Positions 41,800 to 50,279 of a DNA stretch of 64,000 nt are shown here, one piece after another. The position numbers and the translations under genes are program-made. This DNA is from Anaerohalosphaera lusitana. Lineage in GTDB: Bacteria > Planctomycetota > Phycisphaerae > Sedimentisphaerales > Anaerohalosphaeraceae. The notes under the pieces are model-generated. The model made no database searches. It was not told where the DNA came from and worked only from the letters and a program-made list of their open reading frames with translations. Where the stretch lies: assembly GCF_002007645.1 (NCBI RefSeq), contig NZ_CP019791.1:1302001-1366000 (forward strand), read 5' to 3'. Position 1 is the first letter of the stretch. Each line of letters starts with the position of its first letter.

Positions 41800-42390
41800 C
41801 CCAAAACTCCTGTCACAAAAAAATCTTCCAAAAACCAAGTAACACTTCCGCATACCGCACCACGCCCAGTCTGTCATCCGCCTCAGGCGGACTCAGTATG
41901 AAAAAGTCTCACCTTCTTTTGTCATCCGCCGCAGGCGGACCCAGCATAGAAAAAGCCGTCGCGAAGCGACCTCCAAATCCTTTCCTCTACGCCACCGCGC
42001 ACCCCAAAACGATCATCCGCATCACACTCAAAACACCCACCGCCCGTAGGGTGGGCCATGCCCACGCAACCCAACGCCTCCACGCACCACCCAACGACAC
42101 CGCACAACGCCCGCAAACAATCCCGCACCCAAACTGTCACAACGATACCACTACCCGCCTAATCATTCAAGCTATATCTTTTTAGTTGCAACCAAACTCT
42201 CTCCCCGTAACATCAACTCCAAAATCATTATTGATTGAATCACTCCGCTGCGACTCAAGAATCAAGATGATCCATTAGACTCGTCTATCTCGGTTCTCAA
42301 TCCTTAACTCAAATTGCAAAAGTGTTGAGTAGAAATCATATTGTCAGCCGATAAGGATATGATGGTTGTACAAAATAATTAAATGCTTTT
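41800..42390. repeat. Repeat-rich intergenic region
   Basis: 41872-41990 closely repeats 40704-40815 (two family B units separated by the same 15-base spacer), then a GTCGCGAAGCGAC hairpin. 42010-42140 repeats the long module (GATCATCCGCATCACAC... CGCCCGTAGGGTGGGCC). From about 42,150 the sequence becomes A+T-rich and leads into the PARIS-like island; 42,190-42,390 shows nothing recognisable. Confidence 0.8.
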
Positions 42391-43281
42391 CTAAATAGCA
42401 ATTTTACGAAATTGTTTTTTATAGTGGTTATAAATATCTTTGTGTTCATCGTTTGCGATGTTGACTAAAAACTTTTCGACTATCATGGCAAAAGCAAAAT
42501 CATTTGGTATGCTCGGCTTGTTTACTTTTTTTAATAAAACGCTCAAGAGCCGGCAGTAGAAATGTCCTATAAGATGCCCAAAGCAATCCCTAAATGTGAT
42601 CAACTCTAGCTTTTGAGAGCTCCGAACTGGCCTGAGGTGTTCTCTTCTGACCTCTTTAAATCTCTTTCTAATCTCTGAAACTCTTATCGTTGGGTAATCA
42701 CCCGCCCCTTTTCCAATGTAACGGCATGGCCGGTCGCGGTCAAAAAAAGAATGACTATTTAGTCTCAAAACCGCATCAGCTCGCACTGCCCGTGCCAAAA
42801 GTTTTTGACAAGCTTGCAGTACTTTAAGAATGTCCTTTTTAGTCGCATCCGCTAAGCGATTTGCTGCGCTTGCATATGAACGATATGCTTCAACTAGCGA
42901 GCTTGGATTGCAGCAATCATTTTCCCAACTGTAACCATAGGTATACAATACATTATGACTGTTTATTAATTGCGAAGTTAAGTCGTCAAAATCTCGATCC
43001 ATAGCTGCAATTACGCGTTTACGGTCTCCCGCAGCTATGTCTTCAGCAATTTCTCTAACTGCGACTTTTGATCCAATTGCTTTGCAATGGCATTTGACTC
43101 CCGGTGCAAAATGGTCAAACAAACCCTCCCAAAACCGTATATCATCACCATAGGAGTAAAACTCACTTTCTGAGGCATCTTGGTATTTTGTTTCAGGCCC
43201 ACCTTCTACATAAACAGTAATTTCAGTTCCATAAAAAAGATAAGTGTTTTCCTCACCCGATTTTGTGCGTCGATAAACCAC
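42391..43281 (-). CDS. ariB: DUF4435/TOPRIM-like protein, AriB-like effector of a PARIS-type defence system
   Basis: The 296-residue protein fits DUF4435, a TOPRIM-related family. Candidate metal residues are E26 in ITVYVEGG and D95/D97 in VIAAMDRDFDD. In PARIS, AriB is the effector nuclease held by AriA and released when a phage trigger protein appears; this is known for the family, not shown here. The GTG start overlaps the TAG stop of the upstream ATPase gene by one base, so translation is coupled. The gene is much richer in A+T than its surroundings. A different DUF4435/ATPase pair with another role cannot be excluded. Confidence 0.68.
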   Translation of the reverse strand: MVYRRTKSGEENTYLFYGTEITVYVEGGPETKYQDASESEFYSYGDDIRFWEGLFDHFAPGVKCHCKAIGSKVAVREIAEDIAAGDRKRVIAAMDRDFDDLTSQLINSHNVLYTYGYSWENDCCNPSSLVEAYRSYASAANRLADATKKDILKVLQACQKLLARAVRADAVLRLNSHSFFDRDRPCRYIGKGAGDYPTIRVSEIRKRFKEVRREHLRPVRSSQKLELITFRDCFGHLIGHFYCRLLSVLLKKVNKPSIPNDFAFAMIVEKFLVNIANDEHKDIYNHYKKQFRKIAI

Positions 43282-44543
43282 TAAACATCTTCTCCTACTT
43301 TATAAACTCTGTCTGAATAAACGCTTACGATATCTGGCGAATGAGTTGCACACAAAATTTGTGCACGCGGATTCAATGTTAAAAGATTGGACACAAGCTT
43401 TTCCTGCCAACTCACATGAAGCGATAATTCCGGCTCATCAGCAATATAAACCCATGCTTTCGATTCTTGCAATAATGCCTCCCCTAGCATTATAAGTAAT
43501 TGCTTTTCTCCTGATGAGAAATTGTTAGCTGCAAGAACTTTTCCAGATTTTGTAACTCCTTCAACCTCGTTCCTTTCGTTTATGCGAATATCCTTAGTTG
43601 TGAACAGATCATTCAAAACGGTGACGAAAGTTTTTCTCGGTGTAAGTATTTTTGCCTGTTCTTCAAGCAATTTATTCCAGTCTTCAACAACCTTGTGGCT
43701 ACGATAAGCATTAAGAAGAACAGCCATATCTTTCCAGTCTAGCTTGCCATCTATCATTTGTTGAAGTGTTGTTTTAACCTTACGGCATCGTTTGTATATA
43801 TTCTCCTTCGAAGCTTCTTCCTTGGCGATATTTAACTTTGTAAATATTTCAACTAATTTTTTTGCTTCTTCGCTCATGTTGAAAGTTTCAACTAAAGAAA
43901 CAACTTCATCAAAATCATTACCAGATACTAAAAGTGATACAATTATATCTTTTTGGAAATCTTCAATTTCTTCAGCTATTTCCGAAGATAAAACTGAAAA
44001 ATATTTGCTCAACTGAGAGCATACTTCATCTAGTTTTTGATCAACAGAAGATTCATAAGTTTCTTCGTCAGCATCCAGTGCTCCTCTATGGATAGAAAGC
44101 CAATTTAAATTTACTAGTGACTTAAGTTCGCTCAGAATACCTCTAGTCAGACGTCGCTGATAATAGTAATGCCTAGAAGACATCCTTCGGCGCAACCTAT
44201 CTTCTACAAAGTCATCTAGTGAAAAGAGTTGCTCATTATCTTTCCCTTTAACAATTTTGTAATTGATTGCTGGACATGGTGATTTTCGCTCGCGATCTTT
44301 GATGACGTACACAAAAGGCTTAAAGCCATCGTCTGTCTCACTAAGTTCAATTGTGATGGAGTCGAAATGTATCCTATCTAATGTCTGGAAGTCTGCGGAT
44401 AAAGCTGCTGCGATCAGGTTAATGATGGTTGTTTTCCCAGACCCATTCACGCCTATTAAAAAAGTGACGTCTTGGAAGAAGTCAAACTTGAAACATACTT
44501 CGCCCCATAAATTGTCGATCTTAATGGAAGTTACCTTATGCAT
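43281..44543 (-). CDS. ariA: ABC-type ATPase (AAA_15-like), AriA-like sensor of a PARIS-type defence system
   Basis: The 420-residue protein has Walker A GVNGSGKTT at residues 31-39 and a long helical middle region. The C-terminal half carries the ABC-type signature NNFSSGEKQLLIMLGEALL, Walker B WVYIADEPELSLH and the switch histidine in LCATHSPDIV. This is the SMC/OLD-like fold of AriA. Together with the following DUF4435 gene it matches the PARIS layout (ATPase first, TOPRIM second). It is somewhat shorter than I recall for Escherichia AriA. The A+T-rich base use suggests transfer into this genome. Confidence 0.7.
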   Translation of the reverse strand: MHKVTSIKIDNLWGEVCFKFDFFQDVTFLIGVNGSGKTTIINLIAAALSADFQTLDRIHFDSITIELSETDDGFKPFVYVIKDRERKSPCPAINYKIVKGKDNEQLFSLDDFVEDRLRRRMSSRHYYYQRRLTRGILSELKSLVNLNWLSIHRGALDADEETYESSVDQKLDEVCSQLSKYFSVLSSEIAEEIEDFQKDIIVSLLVSGNDFDEVVSLVETFNMSEEAKKLVEIFTKLNIAKEEASKENIYKRCRKVKTTLQQMIDGKLDWKDMAVLLNAYRSHKVVEDWNKLLEEQAKILTPRKTFVTVLNDLFTTKDIRINERNEVEGVTKSGKVLAANNFSSGEKQLLIMLGEALLQESKAWVYIADEPELSLHVSWQEKLVSNLLTLNPRAQILCATHSPDIVSVYSDRVYKVGEDV

Positions 44544-45014
44544 CTATAATTCCTAAATGAAGATGAGATTGTGATACTTAATGTATTTGTGTGATGCAGT
44601 ACATGTGCCTTGGAGTTGCTCAATTGCCTGATTGCATCAAAATCCAAAACTATCTATTACATTTATATACCTTATCCTTAATCCTTATGCAAATTCTTTT
44701 GACCGTCCGAACTAATTCTTTGCTATATGGAGTGACCTTTGAAAAGCGGTTCAAAAATTCAACTTACCCGATTGCTGACTTCTAGATGTTTTATTGTCGC
44801 ACTAAGACCCCCCGTGCGTCTTTGTTAAGTAAACTATTTCGTCCAAAAAAAGAAAAAAACCATCCACTTAACTTCCGCCCACTTTTACCCCATCTTTGCT
44901 TACTTTTACCCCACTTTTCCCTGCTTTTGCCCAACTTTCCACCCTTTTTCAAAACACAAACACACTGGTTAAAATCACCCACCCAAAAAGCCCCCGATTT
45001 GCCCTCACCTCGCA
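44544..45014. other. Intergenic region with a 21-base tandem repeat
   Basis: No gene is supported. The left part (44,544-44,800) is A+T-rich and presumably holds the promoter of the minus-strand ATPase gene. At 44,881-44,947 a polypyrimidine unit (CTTTTACCCCA...) occurs three times at intervals of exactly 21 bases (starts 44882, 44903, 44924), the last with changes. Confidence 0.65.
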
Positions 45015-45044
45015 TTGGCAATCCCCCGCTGAATGCGTTATAAT
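45015..45044 (+). promoter_or_regulatory. Predicted promoter overlapping the radical SAM start codon
   Basis: TTGGCA at 45015-45020 and TATAAT at 45039-45044 are separated by 18 bases. The -10 box overlaps the first ATG (45043), and transcription would begin at about 45051-45052, which is the second in-frame ATG. The message may therefore be leaderless. Confidence 0.5.
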
Positions 45045-45051
45045 GGAAAAA

Positions 45052-46365
45052 ATGAAACAGACCATACTGCTCGTAAATCCTCCCATATATGACTTCGCGG
45101 CCTACGATTTCTGGCTCAAACCCCTGGGCATGCTCACCACGGCAGGGCACTGCAAACCCTTTGCCCACATAGACTTATTCGACTACCTCGACCGCCTCTC
45201 GCCCGACATGCCCCCGCCCAAAAGACCCCCCAAAAATCGCTTCCGCAAGGGCCCGTTCCATGCCCAGCACATCCCCAGGCCGCCCGAATTCGCGCACATT
45301 CCGCGCTATTTCAGGCGCTTCGGAATACCCCGCAGAGTTTTCCAGGATTACCTCAGATCCCGCCCGCAGTACGATTTTGTACTCATCCAGACCACAATGA
45401 CCTACTGGTACCCCGGCCTAAAAGAGGTAATAGAGGATGTCCGCACCCTCCAGCCGCGCGCAACTATAGTACTCGGCGGCTTTTACGCGACTCTGCTCCC
45501 CGATCACGCCCGATCCCTCGGCGCGGATCTCATAATCGAGGCTGACAACCATAAACCCCTGTACGACAAGCTCTTAGCGACACCCGCCGACTACCACCCA
45601 CCATACTGGCAGGCCTACCCCAACCTACGCACCGCCGCCATGACCCTCACCACCGGCTGCCCCTACAAATGCACCTACTGCGCCATCGGCCAGATGAATT
45701 TACCCTTCGCCCACCGCCCCATCGACCACTGCATACAGGACCTGCAACTTCTTCTCAGCAAAGGAGTTACCGACATCGCCTTCTACGACGATGCGCTGCT
45801 CTACAAGCCCGAAAAGATACTCAAACCCTTCCTCGAATACGTCATCGGTAATATTCCCCAGGGCAAAATAAACTTCCACACACCCAACGCAATGCACGCA
45901 AGATACATCACCCCCGAAATTGCGCAACTCATGGTCAGAGCAGGATTTAGAACATTCTACCTGGGCTTCGAATCCGCCTCCCCGACCTTCCAGCAAAACA
46001 CCGGCTCAAAAGTAGTATCCGCCGACCTAGCCGCCGCCGTAACCCATCTCAAGAACGCAGGCGCAGACGCGCAAACCATTACAGCGTATGAACTTATAGG
46101 CCACCCCAACACCGACCTCCAGCACCTCGAATCCTCCATCCGATTCGCAAATTCCCTCGGCATAAAAGTCATGCTAAGTGACTTCTCACCCATCCCAAAT
46201 ACCCCCGACGGCCAACTCTGCAGTGAGTATATTGACCTCTCAGAGCCGTTAAATCACAACAAAACCGCCTTCCCAATCACACTTCTAGGCCACGATAAAG
46301 TCAGCTACTACAAGAACTTATGCAAATCCCTAAACCGCTCTCTCCCCGCGCCCCGCTCCGCCTGA
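45052..46365 (+). CDS. B12-binding-type radical SAM protein
   Basis: The protein of about 437 residues has an N-terminal region like B12-binding domains (TILLVNPPIYDFAAYDFWLK, and later IVLGGFYATLLPDHARSLGA). The radical SAM core carries the cluster motif CPYKCTYC (about residues 200-207), preceded by TLTTGC. It reductively cleaves S-adenosylmethionine to start a radical reaction; the substrate is unknown. I chose the ATG at 45052 because the -10 box covers the ATG at 45043; the latter adds only three residues. The gene is C-rich in third positions, unlike its neighbours. Confidence 0.85.
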   Translation: MKQTILLVNPPIYDFAAYDFWLKPLGMLTTAGHCKPFAHIDLFDYLDRLSPDMPPPKRPPKNRFRKGPFHAQHIPRPPEFAHIPRYFRRFGIPRRVFQDYLRSRPQYDFVLIQTTMTYWYPGLKEVIEDVRTLQPRATIVLGGFYATLLPDHARSLGADLIIEADNHKPLYDKLLATPADYHPPYWQAYPNLRTAAMTLTTGCPYKCTYCAIGQMNLPFAHRPIDHCIQDLQLLLSKGVTDIAFYDDALLYKPEKILKPFLEYVIGNIPQGKINFHTPNAMHARYITPEIAQLMVRAGFRTFYLGFESASPTFQQNTGSKVVSADLAAAVTHLKNAGADAQTITAYELIGHPNTDLQHLESSIRFANSLGIKVMLSDFSPIPNTPDGQLCSEYIDLSEPLNHNKTAFPITLLGHDKVSYYKNLCKSLNRSLPAPRSA

Positions 46366-46706
46366 CCGCCCGCCCAAAACATATTAGCAAAAATCTTAGC
46401 AACCAACCTTGTCAGTTTTATAACCCTGCAGTAGACTGACATTCATAAGGCTCGACGCATCAATTTGGGGGTACTTTGTTGATGTTCTTTTGGCACCATC
46501 GATAGGCAGTGCGAAAATATAACTAAAATCATAACTCACTGCACAATATGATCTTAGAAAAACTTTTCTGCAATACTCACAGGTGCCTGAGAACAGCCGC
46601 AAACCCCTGAGAGTAAGAAAAATGGAACGCATTTACCAGCCAATTATGGGGGCTGCAGTGATCTGCGAAATACGAAACCAAAACCACTAGCCAGGAGCAC
46701 ATCAGT
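46366..46706. other. Intergenic region, nothing recognised
   Basis: Mixed-composition sequence between the radical SAM and response-regulator genes. I see no gene, repeat or hairpin here beyond a CCAGGAGC ribosome site just before 46707. Confidence 0.6.
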
Positions 46707-47168
46707 ATGGCCAGAGATGTCACAATTCTACTAGCAGAGGACAATGAGGGGCATTTCATCCTTACACGTAATTACCTGCAGCGTCAGGGGATACGTAATG
46801 AAATAGTATGGCTGCCCGACGGCCAGGCGACACTGGATTATCTCACGAACCATGTCGCCGGCCGGCAGGACGAGGACGAAAAAGACTACGTTCTGATCCT
46901 CGATATTCGCATGCCGAAAATAGACGGCGAACAGGTTCTCCAGCAGATGAACGCCGATCCGGAACTCAGCCAGATACCGGTAATTATTCTTACGTGCACG
47001 GGCAGCGGCGGAATGATCGAGCGGTACTACGAACTCGGCGCCAAAGCCTACATCGTAAAGCCAGTCAAATACAGCACTTACCTCGATGCGATGAAAAAAG
47101 TAGGCCTCTATCCCTCCTCCGTACCCGACGGCGTAAAACTGATCAAAAGGGACAGTGTCACCGTGTGA
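46707..47168 (+). CDS. Single-domain response regulator (Rcp1-like)
   Basis: The 153-residue protein is a receiver domain without an output domain. Acidic residues are in ILLAEDNEGHF, the phosphorylated Asp is in VLILDIRMPKIDG (about residue 67), the Thr is in VIILTCTGS, and the Lys is in KAYIVKPVKY. It resembles Rcp1-type regulators that relay phosphate from phytochrome-like kinases. No histidine kinase gene is nearby. AGGAG lies upstream of the ATG. Confidence 0.9.
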   Translation: MARDVTILLAEDNEGHFILTRNYLQRQGIRNEIVWLPDGQATLDYLTNHVAGRQDEDEKDYVLILDIRMPKIDGEQVLQQMNADPELSQIPVIILTCTGSGGMIERYYELGAKAYIVKPVKYSTYLDAMKKVGLYPSSVPDGVKLIKRDSVTV

Positions 47169-47335
47169 CCGCATGAAGTTGTCCAATAAATCCGAAAGTC
47201 TGCACGCTTTAGAGGTTGCGTGATGTATAAATACACTTAAGTCATAAGTCCGGTATCTGCATATACCTAAGTCATAATGCGTTTCTGCATATCAATGGCC
47301 GATACTACTAATATCCGTGCTAATACGGTGTTTCT

Positions 47336-47385
47336 GCTTGACTTTGGCGGTCTTGCACTGCTTCGCAGGATAAAAATGGCGTAGT
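47336..47385 (+). pseudogene. Remnant of a PEP-CTERM protein gene (3' end only)
   Basis: A frame reading LDFGGLALLRRIKMA and then TAG matches the sorting-tail end of the intact gene at 48000-48596 (GLGGLALLRRKKSA). The DNA identity is 27 bases (47344-47370 versus 48556-48582). No coding sequence remains upstream. Confidence 0.65.
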
Positions 47386-47409
47386 TTTGGTTTAGCTTGG
47401 TGTTTTTCA

Positions 47410-47441
47410 GGTCGCGGCTCTGCTGAGTTGCGGCCTTTTTT
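47410..47441 (+). terminator. Terminator after the PEP-CTERM remnant
   Basis: GGTCGCGGCTC pairs with GAGTTGCGGCC through three G-U pairs around a TGCT loop and is followed by six T residues. Confidence 0.65.
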
Positions 47442-47551
47442 CTGGTATATTGAGGAGAAAAAGTTATTCGGATGCTGGAATTGGACGATTATATTAGTGA
47501 TTATGCTTTAGGGCGGTTGGAGTCTTTGTCATTCAGGAGTGTTTTGAGCTT

Positions 47552-47863
47552 ATGTGGAACGAAGATGATATTCAGGGGCAATTGTTTTCCTGCGATGAGT
47601 GGGAGATGCTGGTTGGGGATCTGGGGCTTTCGCGGCGGCAGGGGGAGTTGATGTATCTGCTTGTTCATGGGTATTCCGACCGCCAGATCGGGGGTAAACT
47701 GGGGATTTCGCTGGCTACGGTTCGAACTCATATATCACGCCTTTTCCAAAAATTCGATCTTCAGGACCGGGTTGAGCTTAACTGCCTGGTTTTCGGCAAG
47801 TTCCGAGAGCAGTGCAACCGCATGGATTGTCCCCGTAACCGCACGAGATGTGGTCAAAAATGA
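47552..47863 (+). CDS. LuxR-type helix-turn-helix regulator
   Basis: The 103-residue protein is little more than a LuxR/GerE DNA-binding domain: LSRRQGELMYLLVHGYSDRQ, then IGGKLGISLATVRTHISRLF, then KFDLQDRVEL. There is no receiver or ligand domain. It ends in a Cys-rich tail (CNRMDCPRNRTRC) that could bind metal or sense redox state. AGGAG lies upstream. It lies directly before the PEP-CTERM gene on the same strand and may regulate it; this is inference. Confidence 0.82.
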   Translation: MWNEDDIQGQLFSCDEWEMLVGDLGLSRRQGELMYLLVHGYSDRQIGGKLGISLATVRTHISRLFQKFDLQDRVELNCLVFGKFREQCNRMDCPRNRTRCGQK

Positions 47864-47999
47864 TGACATCTGTATTAATGTATTGTTTTTTCCTACCTAT
47901 TTCTGTATAATCGCTGAAGCAATGGAGGATGCTGTTAAGTTTTGTATGGCTTGACAGGTTTTGGAAGATAGAGATGATGATTATGGAAGGGGTATCTGT

Positions 48000-48596
48000 A
48001 TGAAAAGGTTTGGTTTTGCTCTTATCAGCTTGCTGTGCATAGTTGCGGTAAGCCCGGCGGGTCTGGTTTCGCTAAGCGGCGTCGATCTATTGACGGATTA
48101 CGATGCTGGTACCGGTGTACTGGCTATAAACGATACTGCGGCAGTAACTATCGAGGAATCGACAAGCATTCAAACTACAGTGACCGGCGCCGACATTCAG
48201 CTTTCCACTACACTTTCTGCGGATAACTCTGTAGGCGGAATGGCTAGCGGTCTTTTCACTGGCGGTTCGCTGTCTTTCGTTGACTCTTCTGGAAGCACAC
48301 TGCTCGAAGGTACGATCAATCAGATCGCGATCGGTGAAGTTTTTGACGGTATGGGCCTGCTGGCAGGTACCGGTGATTTTCAGGTTACTGGCGGCTCGCT
48401 CGCTTCTGAATTTCCAGATGCTCTTGGTGAGATCGTTCAGTTGAGCTTTAATGTCTCGCCTACTACGATCTCTGATTATACTACTGATTTTTCCGCAAGG
48501 ACGAATCTCAGTCTGATGCCTGTTCCCGAGCCAGCAACTATCGCGATGCTCGGTCTTGGCGGTCTTGCACTGCTTCGCAGGAAAAAGAGCGCGTAA
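48000..48596 (+). CDS. PEP-CTERM sorting-domain protein
   Basis: The 198-residue secreted protein has a signal peptide (MKRFGFALISLLCIVAVSPAG) and a Ser/Thr/Gly-rich beta domain. The sorting tail is VPEPATIAMLGLGGLALLRR followed by basic residues. PEP-CTERM tails are cut by an exosortase during export to the surface in exopolysaccharide-producing bacteria; no exosortase gene is in this window. GGAAGGGG lies nine bases before ATG 48000. Confidence 0.9.
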   Translation: MKRFGFALISLLCIVAVSPAGLVSLSGVDLLTDYDAGTGVLAINDTAAVTIEESTSIQTTVTGADIQLSTTLSADNSVGGMASGLFTGGSLSFVDSSGSTLLEGTINQIAIGEVFDGMGLLAGTGDFQVTGGSLASEFPDALGEIVQLSFNVSPTTISDYTTDFSARTNLSLMPVPEPATIAMLGLGGLALLRRKKSA

Positions 48597-48662
48597 GCGA
48601 TATTAAAAACGAATCTCCTTATGGTTTGACTGTTTGAGAAAGCAGTTGAACGATAAAATTCG

Positions 48663-48692
48663 GGGTTGTGCCTTTGGTGCAACCCTTTTTTT
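48663..48692 (+). terminator. Terminator after the PEP-CTERM gene
   Basis: GGGTTGTGCC pairs with GGTGCAACCC (two G-U pairs) around TTT, followed by seven T residues. Confidence 0.8.
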
Positions 48693-48799
48693 ACGCGCTG
48701 ATTGAACTGAAAGCCAATTCAAAGTTAAGATAGGCCTTTCTGCAGCTTTTATTTGCGTGATTCCAGTTGAGCGTTCGGCTGTAGGGCAGAATGGAGCTT

Positions 48800-49561
48800 T
48801 TAAATGTGGATGCCGCAGTAGCCGAATTCATCACATGCCTGCTTAATTCTTTTCCACACGGTTTCGTCCTTTATCAGTTCCACTGCTATTGGGAAGAGGA
48901 TCGTTTCTTCCTGGAAGAAATGATCGCGGAGCAGGGGGCATATGAATGATGTGGCGGAGTTGAGCTGGGCGCGGAACTGTGAGAACGGGATCTGGTTGAA
49001 GTTTGCGATGAGTTTTATCAGGTCGCTGAGGCCTATTCTTATGTATACATGGTCGTTGCGGGCCGCCTGACAGAGAGATGTCCAGCCGTGCTTCTGGAGG
49101 GAAGGGAATATGACGTCTTCTTCCCGCTGGATGTGCTCTTCGATGCTGTCGAGGTGTTCTATAATGTGGGTGAATTTGCGGAACTCCGTCTGCGTATCGG
49201 TAAGCAGTGCAAGGTGCTGGATTTCTTCTGTAACGTCTTCCAGGTCGGCTATGAAGCATCGCATGATGTCGTGTTCGGCGATGACCATGCGCAGTATGTG
49301 ATCGGCGGGAAGCTCTTTTCTCAGGCTCAGGGATTTTTCATCGAGCATTCCGATCAGCAGGAAGACCGAGGCAAGCTGCTGGGCGAGGCGGACGGAGAAA
49401 CCGTCGTTGATCAGGTTCTGTTCCGCTTCGGCTATGTCGCGCGCCTGGACCTCGGTAACGAGCTTCGAGGCCTCGGATTTGATGGTTTTTGGGTCCTCGC
49501 CTCGGCTGATGCGTCTTAGCAGGCTCGTTAGTACGTCGCTGTTTTTGTATGTTCTGGCCAT
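48800..49561 (-). CDS. DUF438/hemerythrin HHE-domain protein
   Basis: The 253-residue protein has an N-terminal DUF438-like segment (LTSLLRRISRGEDPKTIKSE) and then a hemerythrin-type four-helix bundle. The bundle carries the metal-binding histidines and glutamates in EHDIMRCF, HLDSIEEHIQREEDVIFP, RNDHVYIR and LRDHFFQEETILFP. Such proteins bind a di-iron centre and sense or carry O2 or NO. I chose the second ATG (49561) because GGAGGG lies upstream of it. Confidence 0.85.
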   Translation of the reverse strand: MARTYKNSDVLTSLLRRISRGEDPKTIKSEASKLVTEVQARDIAEAEQNLINDGFSVRLAQQLASVFLLIGMLDEKSLSLRKELPADHILRMVIAEHDIMRCFIADLEDVTEEIQHLALLTDTQTEFRKFTHIIEHLDSIEEHIQREEDVIFPSLQKHGWTSLCQAARNDHVYIRIGLSDLIKLIANFNQIPFSQFRAQLNSATSFICPLLRDHFFQEETILFPIAVELIKDETVWKRIKQACDEFGYCGIHI

Positions 49562-49783
49562 TTTCCTGCCCTCCATATCGAGGGTTGCCTGTTGTATCCA
49601 TTATCTATACGGATACCAGCAGTCGACAGGTGATGGAAAAACCTTCTATTCTTCAGAAGGTAGGGCAGAAAATCCGAGTGGGCACGTTTTTTGCGCAGCA
49701 AGCGGGGTTATGGGCGGATAATCATGGTTTGCTCTGCTTTTGTTTGCGGTACTGAATTGGCGGTACCTAGACGGGGGCAGGCT

Positions 49784-50002
49784 TCAGGTGCGATCCTTGG
49801 GTTTTCGGGCGATCTTGTTGGCCAAGAGCAGACCCGTAAGTGTTCCCAGTGCGAAGGTGATCAGCAGCAGGAGAGCCCGAGGCATCTTTATGCTCACAAA
49901 AAGGAATTTCGTATTCACTGACTCGATGTTCTGGAAAATGATGATGACTGTGAGCAATATGAGGATCGCTGCGATGATGGTCTTGTAATTGTATTTTTTC
50001 AT
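49784..50002 (-). CDS. LapA-like (DUF1049) small membrane protein
   Basis: The 72-residue protein has two membrane helices (TIIAAILILLTVIIIFQN and ALLLLITFALGTLTGLLLAN) around FLFVSIKMPRA. This is the pattern of the lipopolysaccharide assembly protein A domain. A GAGGCTAAAGC stretch precedes its ATG. It appears as a single gene. Confidence 0.8.
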   Translation of the reverse strand: MKKYNYKTIIAAILILLTVIIIFQNIESVNTKFLFVSIKMPRALLLLITFALGTLTGLLLANKIARKPKDRT

Positions 50003-50279
50003 TGCTTTAGCCTCCGGTCGTTTTGCTGTGAAACCTGAATTTGTTGTTTCTACATCAATTTTAACATATCGGTGAGGGATTGCCAGTTTTAATTTTGGGT
50101 ATCACGGGCGGTAGTGGAAGTGCTGGTGGATATAGTTGGGTTAGGCCTGATTGCGGGAGGCTGGTGGATGATTAGAATTGAACTGAGATTTCGTTGCGGA
50201 AGCAGGGGTGATGGTATATTCTGATAGTGGATGTGCAACCGGATAATGAGGTATTGGGCAAGTAAGGCGGGGCAGAGAT

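Larger units (their letters stand above)
47169..47551. other. Intergenic region with short repeats and a PEP-CTERM remnant
   Basis: Near 47,240-47,300 the words TAAGTCATAA and CTGCATAT each occur twice. At 47,336-47,385 lies the tail of a lost PEP-CTERM gene with its terminator (separate entries). No intact gene is visible. Confidence 0.6.

Noticed and set aside
40346-42160. CRISPR array
   Set aside because: The repeats are irregularly spaced, palindromic and of several kinds; there are no uniform spacers and no cas genes.
44896-45042. N-terminal extension of the radical SAM frame
   Set aside because: The extra 49 codons run through the polypyrimidine tandem repeats and the promoter; the family start fits MKQTILLVNPP.
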